Assembly (NCBI GenBank): GCA_944372565.1
Contig: CALVZR010000109.1
Location: 1 to 6,768, forward strand
Origin: an uncultured Clostridia bacterium
GTDB taxonomy: Bacteria > Bacillota > Clostridia > Christensenellales > Borkfalkiaceae
DNA length: 6,768 nucleotides
Reading direction: 5' to 3'
Under the pieces are notes generated by a model. That model made no database searches. It had not been told where the DNA came from and saw only the letters and a program-made list of their open reading frames with translations. Every line of letters begins with the position of its first letter. The first letter of the stretch is position 1. Below are positions 1-5,256 of the stretch, piece by piece. Position numbers and translations under genes: made by a program.

Positions 1-251
1 AAGCGGGGATGCTCTTTTACAACACGCTGTTCGACGAGAACGCCAGCTGCCACCTCGCGCTCGGACAGGCGTACCCCACCACCCTGCGCGGCGGCGGGGA
101 ACTGACGAAAGACGAGCTTGCAAAGCGCGGCGCGAACGACAGCGCCACGCACGTCGATTTTATGATCGGCACGCCCGACTTATCGGTTACGGGCATCGGG
201 AAAGACGGGAGCGAAACGCCCGTGATGAAAAACGGCGACTGGGCAATCTGA
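1..251 (+). CDS. M29 family metallo-aminopeptidase (AmpS/aminopeptidase T type), C-terminal fragment
   Basis: This is the 3' end of a gene that starts left of the window; the frame is open from base 3 and stops at 249-251. About 82 residues are visible. They read as the C-terminal end of peptidase family M29, cytosolic two-metal enzymes that remove N-terminal residues from peptides. Three family hallmarks are present in order: FYNTLFDEN near the left edge, then CHLALG (His codon at 51-53), then NDSATHVDFMIGT (His codon 150-152, Asp codon 156-158). The two histidines and the aspartate are expected metal ligands in this family. The ending, DGSETPVMKNGDWAI, is also typical, so the C-terminus looks intact. 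The first ATG in frame, at base 9, is internal and not a real start. The N-terminal domain and the glutamate ligands lie outside the window. A terminator follows 19 bases after the stop. Family assignment is confident; substrate is unknown. Confidence 0.9.
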   Translation, partial: AGMLFYNTLFDENASCHLALGQAYPTTLRGGGELTKDELAKRGANDSATHVDFMIGTPDLSVTGIGKDGSETPVMKNGDWAI

Positions 252-269
252 AAAAGCCGGACTCTTTAT

Positions 270-299
270 GCGCCGCGGACTTCCGCGGCGCGTTTTTTT
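270..299 (+). terminator. Intrinsic terminator of the M29 peptidase gene
   Basis: A perfect 9-bp GC stem pairs 270-278 (GCGCCGCGG) with 283-291 (CCGCGGCGC) around the 4-base loop ACTT. One G is followed by seven T at 293-299. It starts 19 bases after the peptidase stop codon and ends seven bases before the -35 box of the next gene, so the two transcription units are cleanly separated. Confidence 0.9.
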
Positions 300-305
300 A
301 ATCCC

Positions 306-334
306 TTGACATTTTCGGCGAGCCGTGTTATACT
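306..334 (+). promoter_or_regulatory. Sigma-A-type promoter for the CFI-box gene
   Basis: A perfect -35 hexamer TTGACA at 306-311 and a -10 hexamer TATACT at 329-334 (one mismatch to TATAAT) are separated by 17 bp. The predicted transcription start is near 341, giving a leader of about 50 bases before the ATG at 391. The position directly after the upstream terminator and before a strong ribosome site supports a real housekeeping-type promoter. Confidence 0.88.
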
Positions 335-342
335 CTTTACGA

Positions 343-374
343 TATAGTCATTATTATAACTATATACGACTATA
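343..374 (+). repeat. ACTATA repeat cluster / inverted repeat in the 5' leader (possible operator)
   Basis: The hexamer ACTATA occurs at 359-364 and 369-374, one helical turn (10 bp) apart, and in inverted orientation as TATAGT at 343-348. The outer copies form a 7-bp inverted repeat, TATAGTC (343-349) with GACTATA (368-374). The cluster begins within a few bases of the predicted transcription start, so a bound repressor could block initiation. Alternatively it forms a weak leader hairpin with an 18-base loop. The region is AT-rich, so chance similarity cannot be excluded. The regulatory role is inference. Confidence 0.4.
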
Positions 375-390
375 CGGCAAAGGAGGATTT

Positions 391-1233
391 ATGGAAAACA
401 AGGAACTCGCCCTCCAGAAACTGAGGGAATATTATGCGGAATTCGTAAGAATGAACGAGGCGACGCAGCCGGGGCGCGTAAAATCGATACAGTATTTTCT
501 CGACTGGCTGAAAACGGCAAAGCCCTCGGACGTAACGTCCTGCAAAAGCAAGTCTTTTTTTCTCCGCAGATGCGATTTTCAGGCGCGCCTTTTCGGCTTT
601 AAGACATCGGGCGACACGCATTATACCCGCGAATTCACCGCCGAATACGCGGGCTTTATCGTCAGCGACCCCGAACTGCCCAAATTCGTGAGCAACTATT
701 ATTACAACCCTTCGGCGGATAAGACCTGCATGCCCGCGGAGATCGGCGCCGTGGCAAACGGGGAGGGAAAAGCGGTTTTCTATTCCAATTTTCCCGATTT
801 CGTTTTCGATAAAGCGAAGATCATTTCGTGGACGGACGGCGCGCCCGTGCGGGATACGTATCTCGACTGCACCGTAACCTATCCCGACCATAAGAAGCAA
901 AAAACCTATCCCCTGCGCTTTATCGTTTACGAAAACAGATGCTTTATGGGAAAGCAACAGCCCAAAAGCAGCGGCGGCTGCTATATCGCCACTTCCGTTT
1001 ACGGTTCTTACGACTGCCCGGAGGTGTGGACGCTGCGCCGCTACCGCGACCGCACGCTCGCTTCAAATCCCTTCGGCAGGGCGTTCATCCGCATTTATTA
1101 CGCCGTGAGCCCCGCGCTCGTTTCCAGATTCGGCGAGCGGGAATGGTTCAAAAAACTGTGGAAACGTAAACTCGATAAAATGGTAAAAAAACTCAACGCA
1201 AAGGGCGTGGAAGGAACGCCCTACGAAGACTGA
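391..1233 (+). CDS. CFI-box-CTERM domain protein of unknown function
   Basis: The product is 280 residues. The start at 391 is chosen because AAAGGAGG (379-386) sits four bases upstream; the frame is open further up, but an earlier GTG start at 325 would lie inside the promoter. The C-terminal part, from about residue 194, carries the CFI-box signature: GGCYIATSVYGSYDCPEV (195-212), then LRRYRD (215-220), then a GR-x-FI-x-x-YY-x-x-SP stretch (229-241) and a basic, probably helical tail (252-268). This domain recurs at the C-termini of otherwise unrelated bacterial proteins, and its biochemical role is not established. The N-terminal part has a helical stretch (1-45), then an aromatic-rich mixed region I cannot assign, with cysteines at 51, 61, 113, 160 and 184. 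No signal peptide or clear membrane segment is visible, so it is probably cytosolic. It is a single-gene unit with its own promoter and terminator. The domain call is confident; no function is assigned. Confidence 0.85.
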   Translation: MENKELALQKLREYYAEFVRMNEATQPGRVKSIQYFLDWLKTAKPSDVTSCKSKSFFLRRCDFQARLFGFKTSGDTHYTREFTAEYAGFIVSDPELPKFVSNYYYNPSADKTCMPAEIGAVANGEGKAVFYSNFPDFVFDKAKIISWTDGAPVRDTYLDCTVTYPDHKKQKTYPLRFIVYENRCFMGKQQPKSSGGCYIATSVYGSYDCPEVWTLRRYRDRTLASNPFGRAFIRIYYAVSPALVSRFGEREWFKKLWKRKLDKMVKKLNAKGVEGTPYED

Positions 1234-1239
1234 AACCCC

Positions 1240-1276
1240 AAAGGAATCGTTCCGCATTTTGCGGAACGATTCCTTT
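1240..1276. terminator. Bidirectional terminator between the convergent CFI-box gene and ger operon
   Basis: A perfect 17-bp stem pairs 1240-1256 with 1260-1276 around a 3-base TTT loop. Both arms end in A/T runs (AAAGG at the left end, CCTTT at the right end), so either transcript would end its stem in U-rich sequence, although no long U tract follows on either strand. It begins six bases after the CFI-box stop codon (1231-1233) and overlaps the stop codon of the convergent gerC-like gene (1275-1277) by two bases. It probably serves both units. Confidence 0.75.
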
Positions 1277-2468
1277 ACTTCACCCCCGAAAATTCCACGT
1301 TTACGCGGAGTTGCAGATCGTCGTACAGCGTGCGGCGCATGCGCTCGTATTCCTTATGGTGGTGGCGGTAGAGTTTGTTATCCAGCTCTAACAGGTCGCA
1401 CCCGCTTTCGCGGCATTTTTTCACGATGCCGAGCATATATTTCACAAAATCCTCCTGCGCCTTTTTCGCCACCGGCTCGGGCAGCAGGGCGTTGCTTTTC
1501 AGCGCCTCCTCCTTTTGATAGGCGGTGCGGTCCTCCACCCGCACGAAGAGGCGCGCGTTCACTTTGAGCACGGGCACGCCGTTTTCGATATCGAGCTTGA
1601 CTTTGCACTTGTTGTCGCTCACGTTGAGCAGGAAATTTTCCTTGTTCTCCCCGATGGGCACGTCGTCCACGATGAAAAAGTTTTCGTTCACCTTCTCGTT
1701 GAGGACATTGAAAGTCTTGGTTTCGTGATCGTCCAGCATCCCCACGAAATAGCCGTCCTTGAACATCGCCGTGTAGGCGGCGTCGAACACCATTTCGGGA
1801 TCCTGACCGCCTCCGCCGCTCTGCTCTTCCCCTTCCCCCGCGGCCTTGCCGCTCTTCGCGCCGCCCACTTCGATGGCGCGGATAAAGGGCATATGCGAGG
1901 ACGCCGCATTGGAAAAATACCCCACGGAAAAGGTCTTTACGTCCACCGTGGCAACGTCGCTCGTCATCCCGGGATTTTTCAGCAAAATCTTCTGAATGGC
2001 GAAAGAGGAAATGCTGTCGAGCGGGGTAACCGCTTTTAATAAGTCTTTCGCCTTGCCCTCGCAGGCGGTGAGGCAGGCGGAATCCTGCAATTTGAGCGTT
2101 TTGGAAAAGTAGTCCACGCACACGTTCACGTCCCCGACCAGCAAATCCTCCCCCAGCACGATGAGGTTGCAGAACCCCAGATTGGGATACCACCCCGTGA
2201 TGTCCCCGATCTGGTGGAGCGCCTCGCTCGCCGTGGCGCCCGTGGCGGAAATCACCGCCTTGTCGTTTTCCTTGGTGGCGTTGCTCGCCTGCGGCACGGC
2301 GATCTGCACGGTCACTTCGTATTCGTTTTCCGCCATATCCAGCCCGATGGCGGTGATGATGGCGGTCTTTTCGATGTCGATCAGCCCGAAGTTGTTGGAA
2401 AAATACAGCAGGGCGCAGAAAATCAGCCCGAAAAGCATCACGTTAATTCCGATCTTTTTGTTTTTCAT
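1275..2468 (-). CDS. Ger(x)C family spore germination protein (GerAC/GerKC-type subunit), non-canonical lipobox
   Basis: A 397-residue protein, normal length for the third subunit of GerA-family nutrient germinant receptors, which sit on the outer face of the inner spore membrane. Family features include LIDIEKTAIITAIGLD (29-44), the following strand EYEVTVQIAVPQ (49-60), FVGMLDDHETKTFNVLN (241-257) and the C-terminal pattern GCDLLELDNKLYRHH (356-370) ending in LQLRVNVEFSG. A Gly/Glu-rich linker at about 202-223 sits between the two main domains. Relatives are normally lipoproteins with a GCWD-like motif just before the IE-x-x-A-I-I segment. Here that position has NNFGLID and no Cys. The only nearby Cys (C18) lies inside the hydrophobic segment (10-24) behind LIF, which is not a standard lipobox, so the protein may be held by an uncleaved N-terminal helix. 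The ATG at 2468 has AAGGGGG upstream with six bases spacing. It overlaps the end of the permease gene by 26 bases. Confidence 0.9.
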   Translation of the reverse strand: MKNKKIGINVMLFGLIFCALLYFSNNFGLIDIEKTAIITAIGLDMAENEYEVTVQIAVPQASNATKENDKAVISATGATASEALHQIGDITGWYPNLGFCNLIVLGEDLLVGDVNVCVDYFSKTLKLQDSACLTACEGKAKDLLKAVTPLDSISSFAIQKILLKNPGMTSDVATVDVKTFSVGYFSNAASSHMPFIRAIEVGGAKSGKAAGEGEEQSGGGGQDPEMVFDAAYTAMFKDGYFVGMLDDHETKTFNVLNEKVNENFFIVDDVPIGENKENFLLNVSDNKCKVKLDIENGVPVLKVNARLFVRVEDRTAYQKEEALKSNALLPEPVAKKAQEDFVKYMLGIVKKCRESGCDLLELDNKLYRHHHKEYERMRRTLYDDLQLRVNVEFSGVK

Positions 2469-3549
2469 CTTTCGCCCCCTTTTTCAGAAATAAAGACAGC
2501 AGCGGCATGACGTTGGACATCAGCAGAAAGAAATACGCCAGATAGCGTATCGAAATGCCGATGGCGGCGGCGTAGTGCTCTTTCAAAAGGAGAATCATCG
2601 CGAAAATGAGCACGGTAACGCCTAATGCCACGAAAACTTTTTTCTTGAAGCCGAAAATCTTCACGAGGCACTCCGTTGCGAAATACAGCGGCAGGCACAT
2701 CGCCGCGCCGCCCGTGAAGAGCAGCCCGAAAATGGCGATATAATCGAACCTGCCGATGTTGTTGATGGCCACCGAATATTTCGCGATTTCGGTCAGCGCG
2801 AATTCCTGCCGCATCGCGAGGGAGGAAAACGTGCCGTAAAACATCAGCATACAGATCACGGGAAACAGCCCCGCGAAGAAATACGAGGGCAGAAGTTTTA
2901 TAAACGCCTTCTTTTCGGGCGGGATGCGCCCGATTAAAAAGAAGAGATACACGCTGTCGCCGAACCAGTTGAGCGCCCGCAGCGAGGAGGAAAGAATCTT
3001 CCCTATGCCGTTCACGCCGACGGGCAGCACGGCGCCGAAATCGGTGTTCGCGAACGAGAGCGCGTACAGGATGACGAGCGACGCCACGGTGATGAGGAAC
3101 ATAATGTCCGCAAGCCTTCCCAGAACGAAAAGTTTTTTGGACGCCAGATAGCCGCAGAAAAAGAAGAAGGGCAGAAAGGTGAAAAATGTGGTGGTGTTTT
3201 CATACAGCGTGCGCTCCACATAGAGTTTCTGCTCGCTGATCAGCGTGTACGATTTAAGCACGAAGCAGAGAAAATACAGCGCGTACACGATGTTCGCGCC
3301 CGTTTTGCCGAGATTCATAGAGAGAATATCGTAATAATCCCTGCCTTCGTAGCGTTTCCACAAAACGAGGGCGGCGACGAGCGTGAGCGAATCGAGCAGC
3401 ACGTTCAGCGCGGCGGAGATCCACATATCCGAGCGGGCGGCCTGCACCATCACCGACGGCAGCAGAAATATTTTCGTGGCGGGCAGGAACGCGATTAAAA
3501 ACAGACAGACGTTCCGTATCCTGAAATGATCGTTTGCTTTATACTCCAT
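2443..3549 (-). CDS. GerAB/GerKB-type spore germination permease (APC superfamily)
   Basis: A 368-residue, highly hydrophobic protein matching the B subunit of GerA-type receptors in length and topology. About ten membrane segments can be read, near residues 12-32, 42-63, 84-103, 119-137, 142-163, 192-208, 219-241, 267-291, 304-322 and 332-354, with a short basic C-terminal tail (KKGAKDEKQKDRN). By family knowledge B subunits resemble amino-acid transporters of the APC superfamily and carry the germinant-binding pocket; the specific germinant cannot be read here. The ATG at 3549 has a strong AAAGGAG ten bases upstream, inside the 3' end of the gerA-like gene, which it overlaps by 11 bases. 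The next gene, gerC-like, starts 26 bases before this one ends. These overlaps indicate one transcript and translational coupling. A general amino-acid permease is the only alternative, and the operon context argues against it. Confidence 0.92.
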   Translation of the reverse strand: MEYKANDHFRIRNVCLFLIAFLPATKIFLLPSVMVQAARSDMWISAALNVLLDSLTLVAALVLWKRYEGRDYYDILSMNLGKTGANIVYALYFLCFVLKSYTLISEQKLYVERTLYENTTTFFTFLPFFFFCGYLASKKLFVLGRLADIMFLITVASLVILYALSFANTDFGAVLPVGVNGIGKILSSSLRALNWFGDSVYLFFLIGRIPPEKKAFIKLLPSYFFAGLFPVICMLMFYGTFSSLAMRQEFALTEIAKYSVAINNIGRFDYIAIFGLLFTGGAAMCLPLYFATECLVKIFGFKKKVFVALGVTVLIFAMILLLKEHYAAAIGISIRYLAYFFLLMSNVMPLLSLFLKKGAKDEKQKDRN

Positions 3550-4993
3550 TGTCTTTTTTCTCCTTTCTCACGCGCATGCGCACTTTGTTGGGGCTTTGGA
3601 AGGTAACGGGGCGGAGCACTTCGTCGCCCTGATCTTTTTTGATGAACCCGTCTTTCAGATCCTTGGGCGCCATGGGCGCGTAGGGCGCGAGCAGCGGCGT
3701 ATCGTAGTTTTCGAAGGAACAAAGATAGATGAAAAACGCGGCGATGGCGAGCAGCAGGGCATACGCGCCGAACGCACCCGCCACGAAGAGCAGGATAACG
3801 CGGATGACCGAAAACTGCCGTTCGAGTTCGGGCGTGGTGTAAAGGCAGATGCCCGAAAGCGCGATGATCATAAGCGCGGGCGCGGAGATGATGCCCGCGT
3901 TGACCGCCGTTTCGCCGAGCACCAGACCGCCGACGATGGAAACCACCATCCCCACGTATTTGGGCATGCGCACACTCGCTTCGTTGAGCACCTCGAAGAT
4001 GAGCAGCGTGAAGAACATTTCAAAACTCGGCGAGAGCGGAATGCCCTTGATGCTGTTCACGATGGTCAACAGGAAGGTGAGCGGGATGATCTGCAGATGG
4101 AAAAGCTGCGCCGCCACGAAAATCGCGGGTGCGAGCAGGGAGATCATCGTGGCGATCAGGCGGATGACCCGCCCGAGCGAGGCGCGGTAGCGCGAAACGT
4201 AGTAATCTTCCGCGCTCTGAAAGTCTTCGAGCAGGATATACGGCGCGGTGAGGGCGATGGGCGAACCGTCCACCAAGATGCCCACCCTGCCTTCGAGGAT
4301 CTTCGCCGCGAGGATATCCGGCTTTTCCGTCGTGCCGAACTGTTTGAAGAGCGAGGTGTTGTGTTCGGCGAGAAAGTGCGCGATATACGAACTGTCCAAA
4401 ACGGCGTCCATATCGATTTCCCTAATCTTTTTCACGATCTTTTCTTTCAGCCCGGGGCGCACCACGCCCGCGACATAGCAGACGCACACCGTCGTGCCCG
4501 AATATTTGCCCACGGTGTACTGCTCGAATTTCAGATCCTGCGTTTTGAGCCGCCGCCGCATCATTCCCACGTTGGTTTGCAGCGTTTCCACGAATCCCTC
4601 GCGCGGGCCTTGCAGCACGGTGGCGGTGGGCGGCTCCGCCACCGAACGCTTTTCGAACATCTTCGCCGAAGCCGAAACCGCCCCCGCCACGCCGTCCGCC
4701 AGCACGACGGTATCCCCCGCGAGCACCGCCTCCTCGATCTCCGCATATGAGGAAAGTTTTTTGAGTTCGGGTTCCAGAATGCAGTTTTCCATCGAATCGA
4801 GCGTAACTTCTGCAAGCGTTTTGAGGGGCAGCATAATCTGCCGCCCGATCGCCTGCTTATCGGTGAGCCCGTCTAAAAACACTAAAAAGATCTCCTTGCC
4901 CGAAACCTCGAAGGAAAGGGTTTTCACGTCGTCGGAACCGAGAAGGTTTTTCAGCTTTTTTTTGCTTTTTGCAAGTTCTTTTGCGATCTTCAT
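3539..4993 (-). CDS. GerAA/GerKA-type spore germination protein (GerA family membrane subunit)
   Basis: A 484-residue A subunit of a nutrient germinant receptor, normal for the family. The large N-terminal hydrophilic domain (about 1-265) carries family motifs: GPREGFVETLQTN (129-141) followed by MRRRLKT, then FGTTEKPDILAAKILEGRVG (219-238), VDGSPIALTAP (241-251) and SAEDYY (260-265). A membrane domain follows (about 276-430) with IVGGLVLGETAVNAGIIS (353-370), and the hydrophilic tail contains the common LLAPYAPM and DLKDGFI patterns. The ATG at 4993 is preferred: GGAAAG lies 11 bases upstream, while the longer frame from a TTG at 5029 has no ribosome site and would add 12 residues unlike the family start. 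It is the first gene of a three-gene A-B-C operon and overlaps the B gene by 11 bases. In relatives the A subunit partners with B and C in the inner spore membrane, and some have been proposed to form an ion channel. Transcription in the forespore is expected, but I see no convincing sporulation promoter. Confidence 0.93.
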   Translation of the reverse strand: MKIAKELAKSKKKLKNLLGSDDVKTLSFEVSGKEIFLVFLDGLTDKQAIGRQIMLPLKTLAEVTLDSMENCILEPELKKLSSYAEIEEAVLAGDTVVLADGVAGAVSASAKMFEKRSVAEPPTATVLQGPREGFVETLQTNVGMMRRRLKTQDLKFEQYTVGKYSGTTVCVCYVAGVVRPGLKEKIVKKIREIDMDAVLDSSYIAHFLAEHNTSLFKQFGTTEKPDILAAKILEGRVGILVDGSPIALTAPYILLEDFQSAEDYYVSRYRASLGRVIRLIATMISLLAPAIFVAAQLFHLQIIPLTFLLTIVNSIKGIPLSPSFEMFFTLLIFEVLNEASVRMPKYVGMVVSIVGGLVLGETAVNAGIISAPALMIIALSGICLYTTPELERQFSVIRVILLFVAGAFGAYALLLAIAAFFIYLCSFENYDTPLLAPYAPMAPKDLKDGFIKKDQGDEVLRPVTFQSPNKVRMRVRKEKKDNGV

Positions 4994-5110
4994 AGAAATA
5001 TTTTCTTTCCAAAAACGGCTTTTATGCAAAAGGGCGGGTTAAATTCCGTTTTTCCCGCGCCGCAAGCCGTATTCCCGCCCGTTTTTGTAAAGGCGCTTTT
5101 TTTCTCATCC

Positions 5111-5126
5111 CGCAAAAAAATTTGCG
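5111..5126. repeat. Short dyad CGCAAA-AAAA-TTTGCG upstream of the transporter promoter
   Basis: CGCAAA (5111-5116) and TTTGCG (5121-5126) form a perfect 6-bp inverted repeat around AAAA, directly followed by six T. It ends nine bases before the -35 hexamer of the transporter promoter. On the plus strand it resembles a weak terminator, but no plus-strand gene ends nearby. It may be an operator or an A/T-rich UP-like element. Function is inferred from position only. Confidence 0.35.
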
Positions 5127-5135
5127 TTTTTTGCA

Positions 5136-5164
5136 TTGACTTGCGGCCGCGGGCGATGTATAAT
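5136..5164 (+). promoter_or_regulatory. Sigma-A-type promoter for the DMT transporter gene
   Basis: A -35 hexamer TTGACT at 5136-5141 (one mismatch to TTGACA) and a perfect -10 TATAAT at 5159-5164 have the optimal 17-bp spacing. A/T tracts just upstream (5114-5132) could act as an UP element. The predicted start near 5171 gives a leader of about 85 bases containing a strong hairpin. Confidence 0.9.
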
Positions 5165-5173
5165 GTCCCCGTA

Positions 5174-5214
5174 GCGCAAAAGCCCCGCCCCCGGAAACGG
5201 GGGCGGGGCTGCGC
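5174..5214 (+). promoter_or_regulatory. Highly stable GNRA-capped hairpin at the 5' end of the transporter mRNA
   Basis: A perfect 13-bp stem, almost all G-C, pairs 5181-5193 with 5198-5210 and is capped by GAAA (5194-5197), a GNRA tetraloop. Four more pairs (GCGC 5174-5177 with GCGC 5211-5214) extend it past an AAA bulge at 5178-5180. It begins only a few bases after the predicted transcription start. It lacks an immediate U tract: the next T run (5223-5227) is eight bases past the extended stem. A 5' stabilising structure or part of an attenuator are the likely roles; I do not recognise a known riboswitch class. Confidence 0.6.
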
Positions 5215-5215
5215 G

Positions 5216-5242
5216 CGGCGCATTTTTCATCGGCGCATTTTT
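5216..5242 (+). repeat. 12-bp direct repeat CGGCGCATTTTT in the transporter leader
   Basis: CGGCGCATTTTT occurs at 5216-5227 and again at 5231-5242, separated by CAT, just before the ribosome site AGGGGAG (5245-5251). Each copy ends in a T run (5223-5227 and 5238-5243). This may be a simple tandem duplication or part of a regulatory leader. The repeat is plain in the sequence; its role is unknown. Confidence 0.6.
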
Positions 5243-5256
5243 TCAGGGGAGATTTT

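Larger units (their letters stand above)
4994..5256. other. Divergent intergenic region between the ger operon and the transporter gene
   Basis: This 263-base region separates the leftward ger operon from the rightward transporter gene. It holds several A/T tracts (T5 at 5049-5053, T5 at 5082-5086, T7 at 5097-5103, A7 at 5114-5120, T6 at 5127-5132), a small dyad at 5111-5126, the transporter promoter at 5136-5164 and a leader hairpin at 5174-5214. No RNA gene or further reading frame with a ribosome site is apparent. The ger promoter should lie between about 5010 and 5100 on the minus strand but is not evident. Confidence 0.7.

Noticed and set aside
325..327. GTG start for a 302-residue CFI-box protein
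   Set aside because: It falls inside the promoter spacer, upstream of the predicted transcription start; the ATG at 391 has a perfect AAAGGAGG.
370..957. 195-codon open frame on the minus strand
   Set aside because: It is antisense to the CFI-box gene; that gene has a clear promoter, ribosome site and known domain, and this one has none.
1378..2193. 271-codon open frame on the minus strand in another phase
   Set aside because: It overlaps the gerC-like gene out of frame, with an Arg/Gly-rich product and no ribosome site consistent with expression.
3596..4750. 384-codon open frame on the plus strand
   Set aside because: It lies wholly antisense to the gerA-like gene, is extremely rich in Arg, His, Asp and Glu, has no family resemblance, and reflects the codon bias of the GC-rich real gene.
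5027..5029. TTG start giving a 496-residue gerA-like protein
   Set aside because: There is no Shine-Dalgarno upstream of it; the ATG at 4993 has GGAAAG upstream and begins where family members begin.
5032..5080. GGGCGGG (5032-5038) and CCCGCCC (5074-5080) followed by GTTTTTG, resembling a plus-strand terminator
   Set aside because: The loop is 35 bases, pairing does not extend inward, and no plus-strand gene ends upstream, so it is probably chance in GC-rich DNA.
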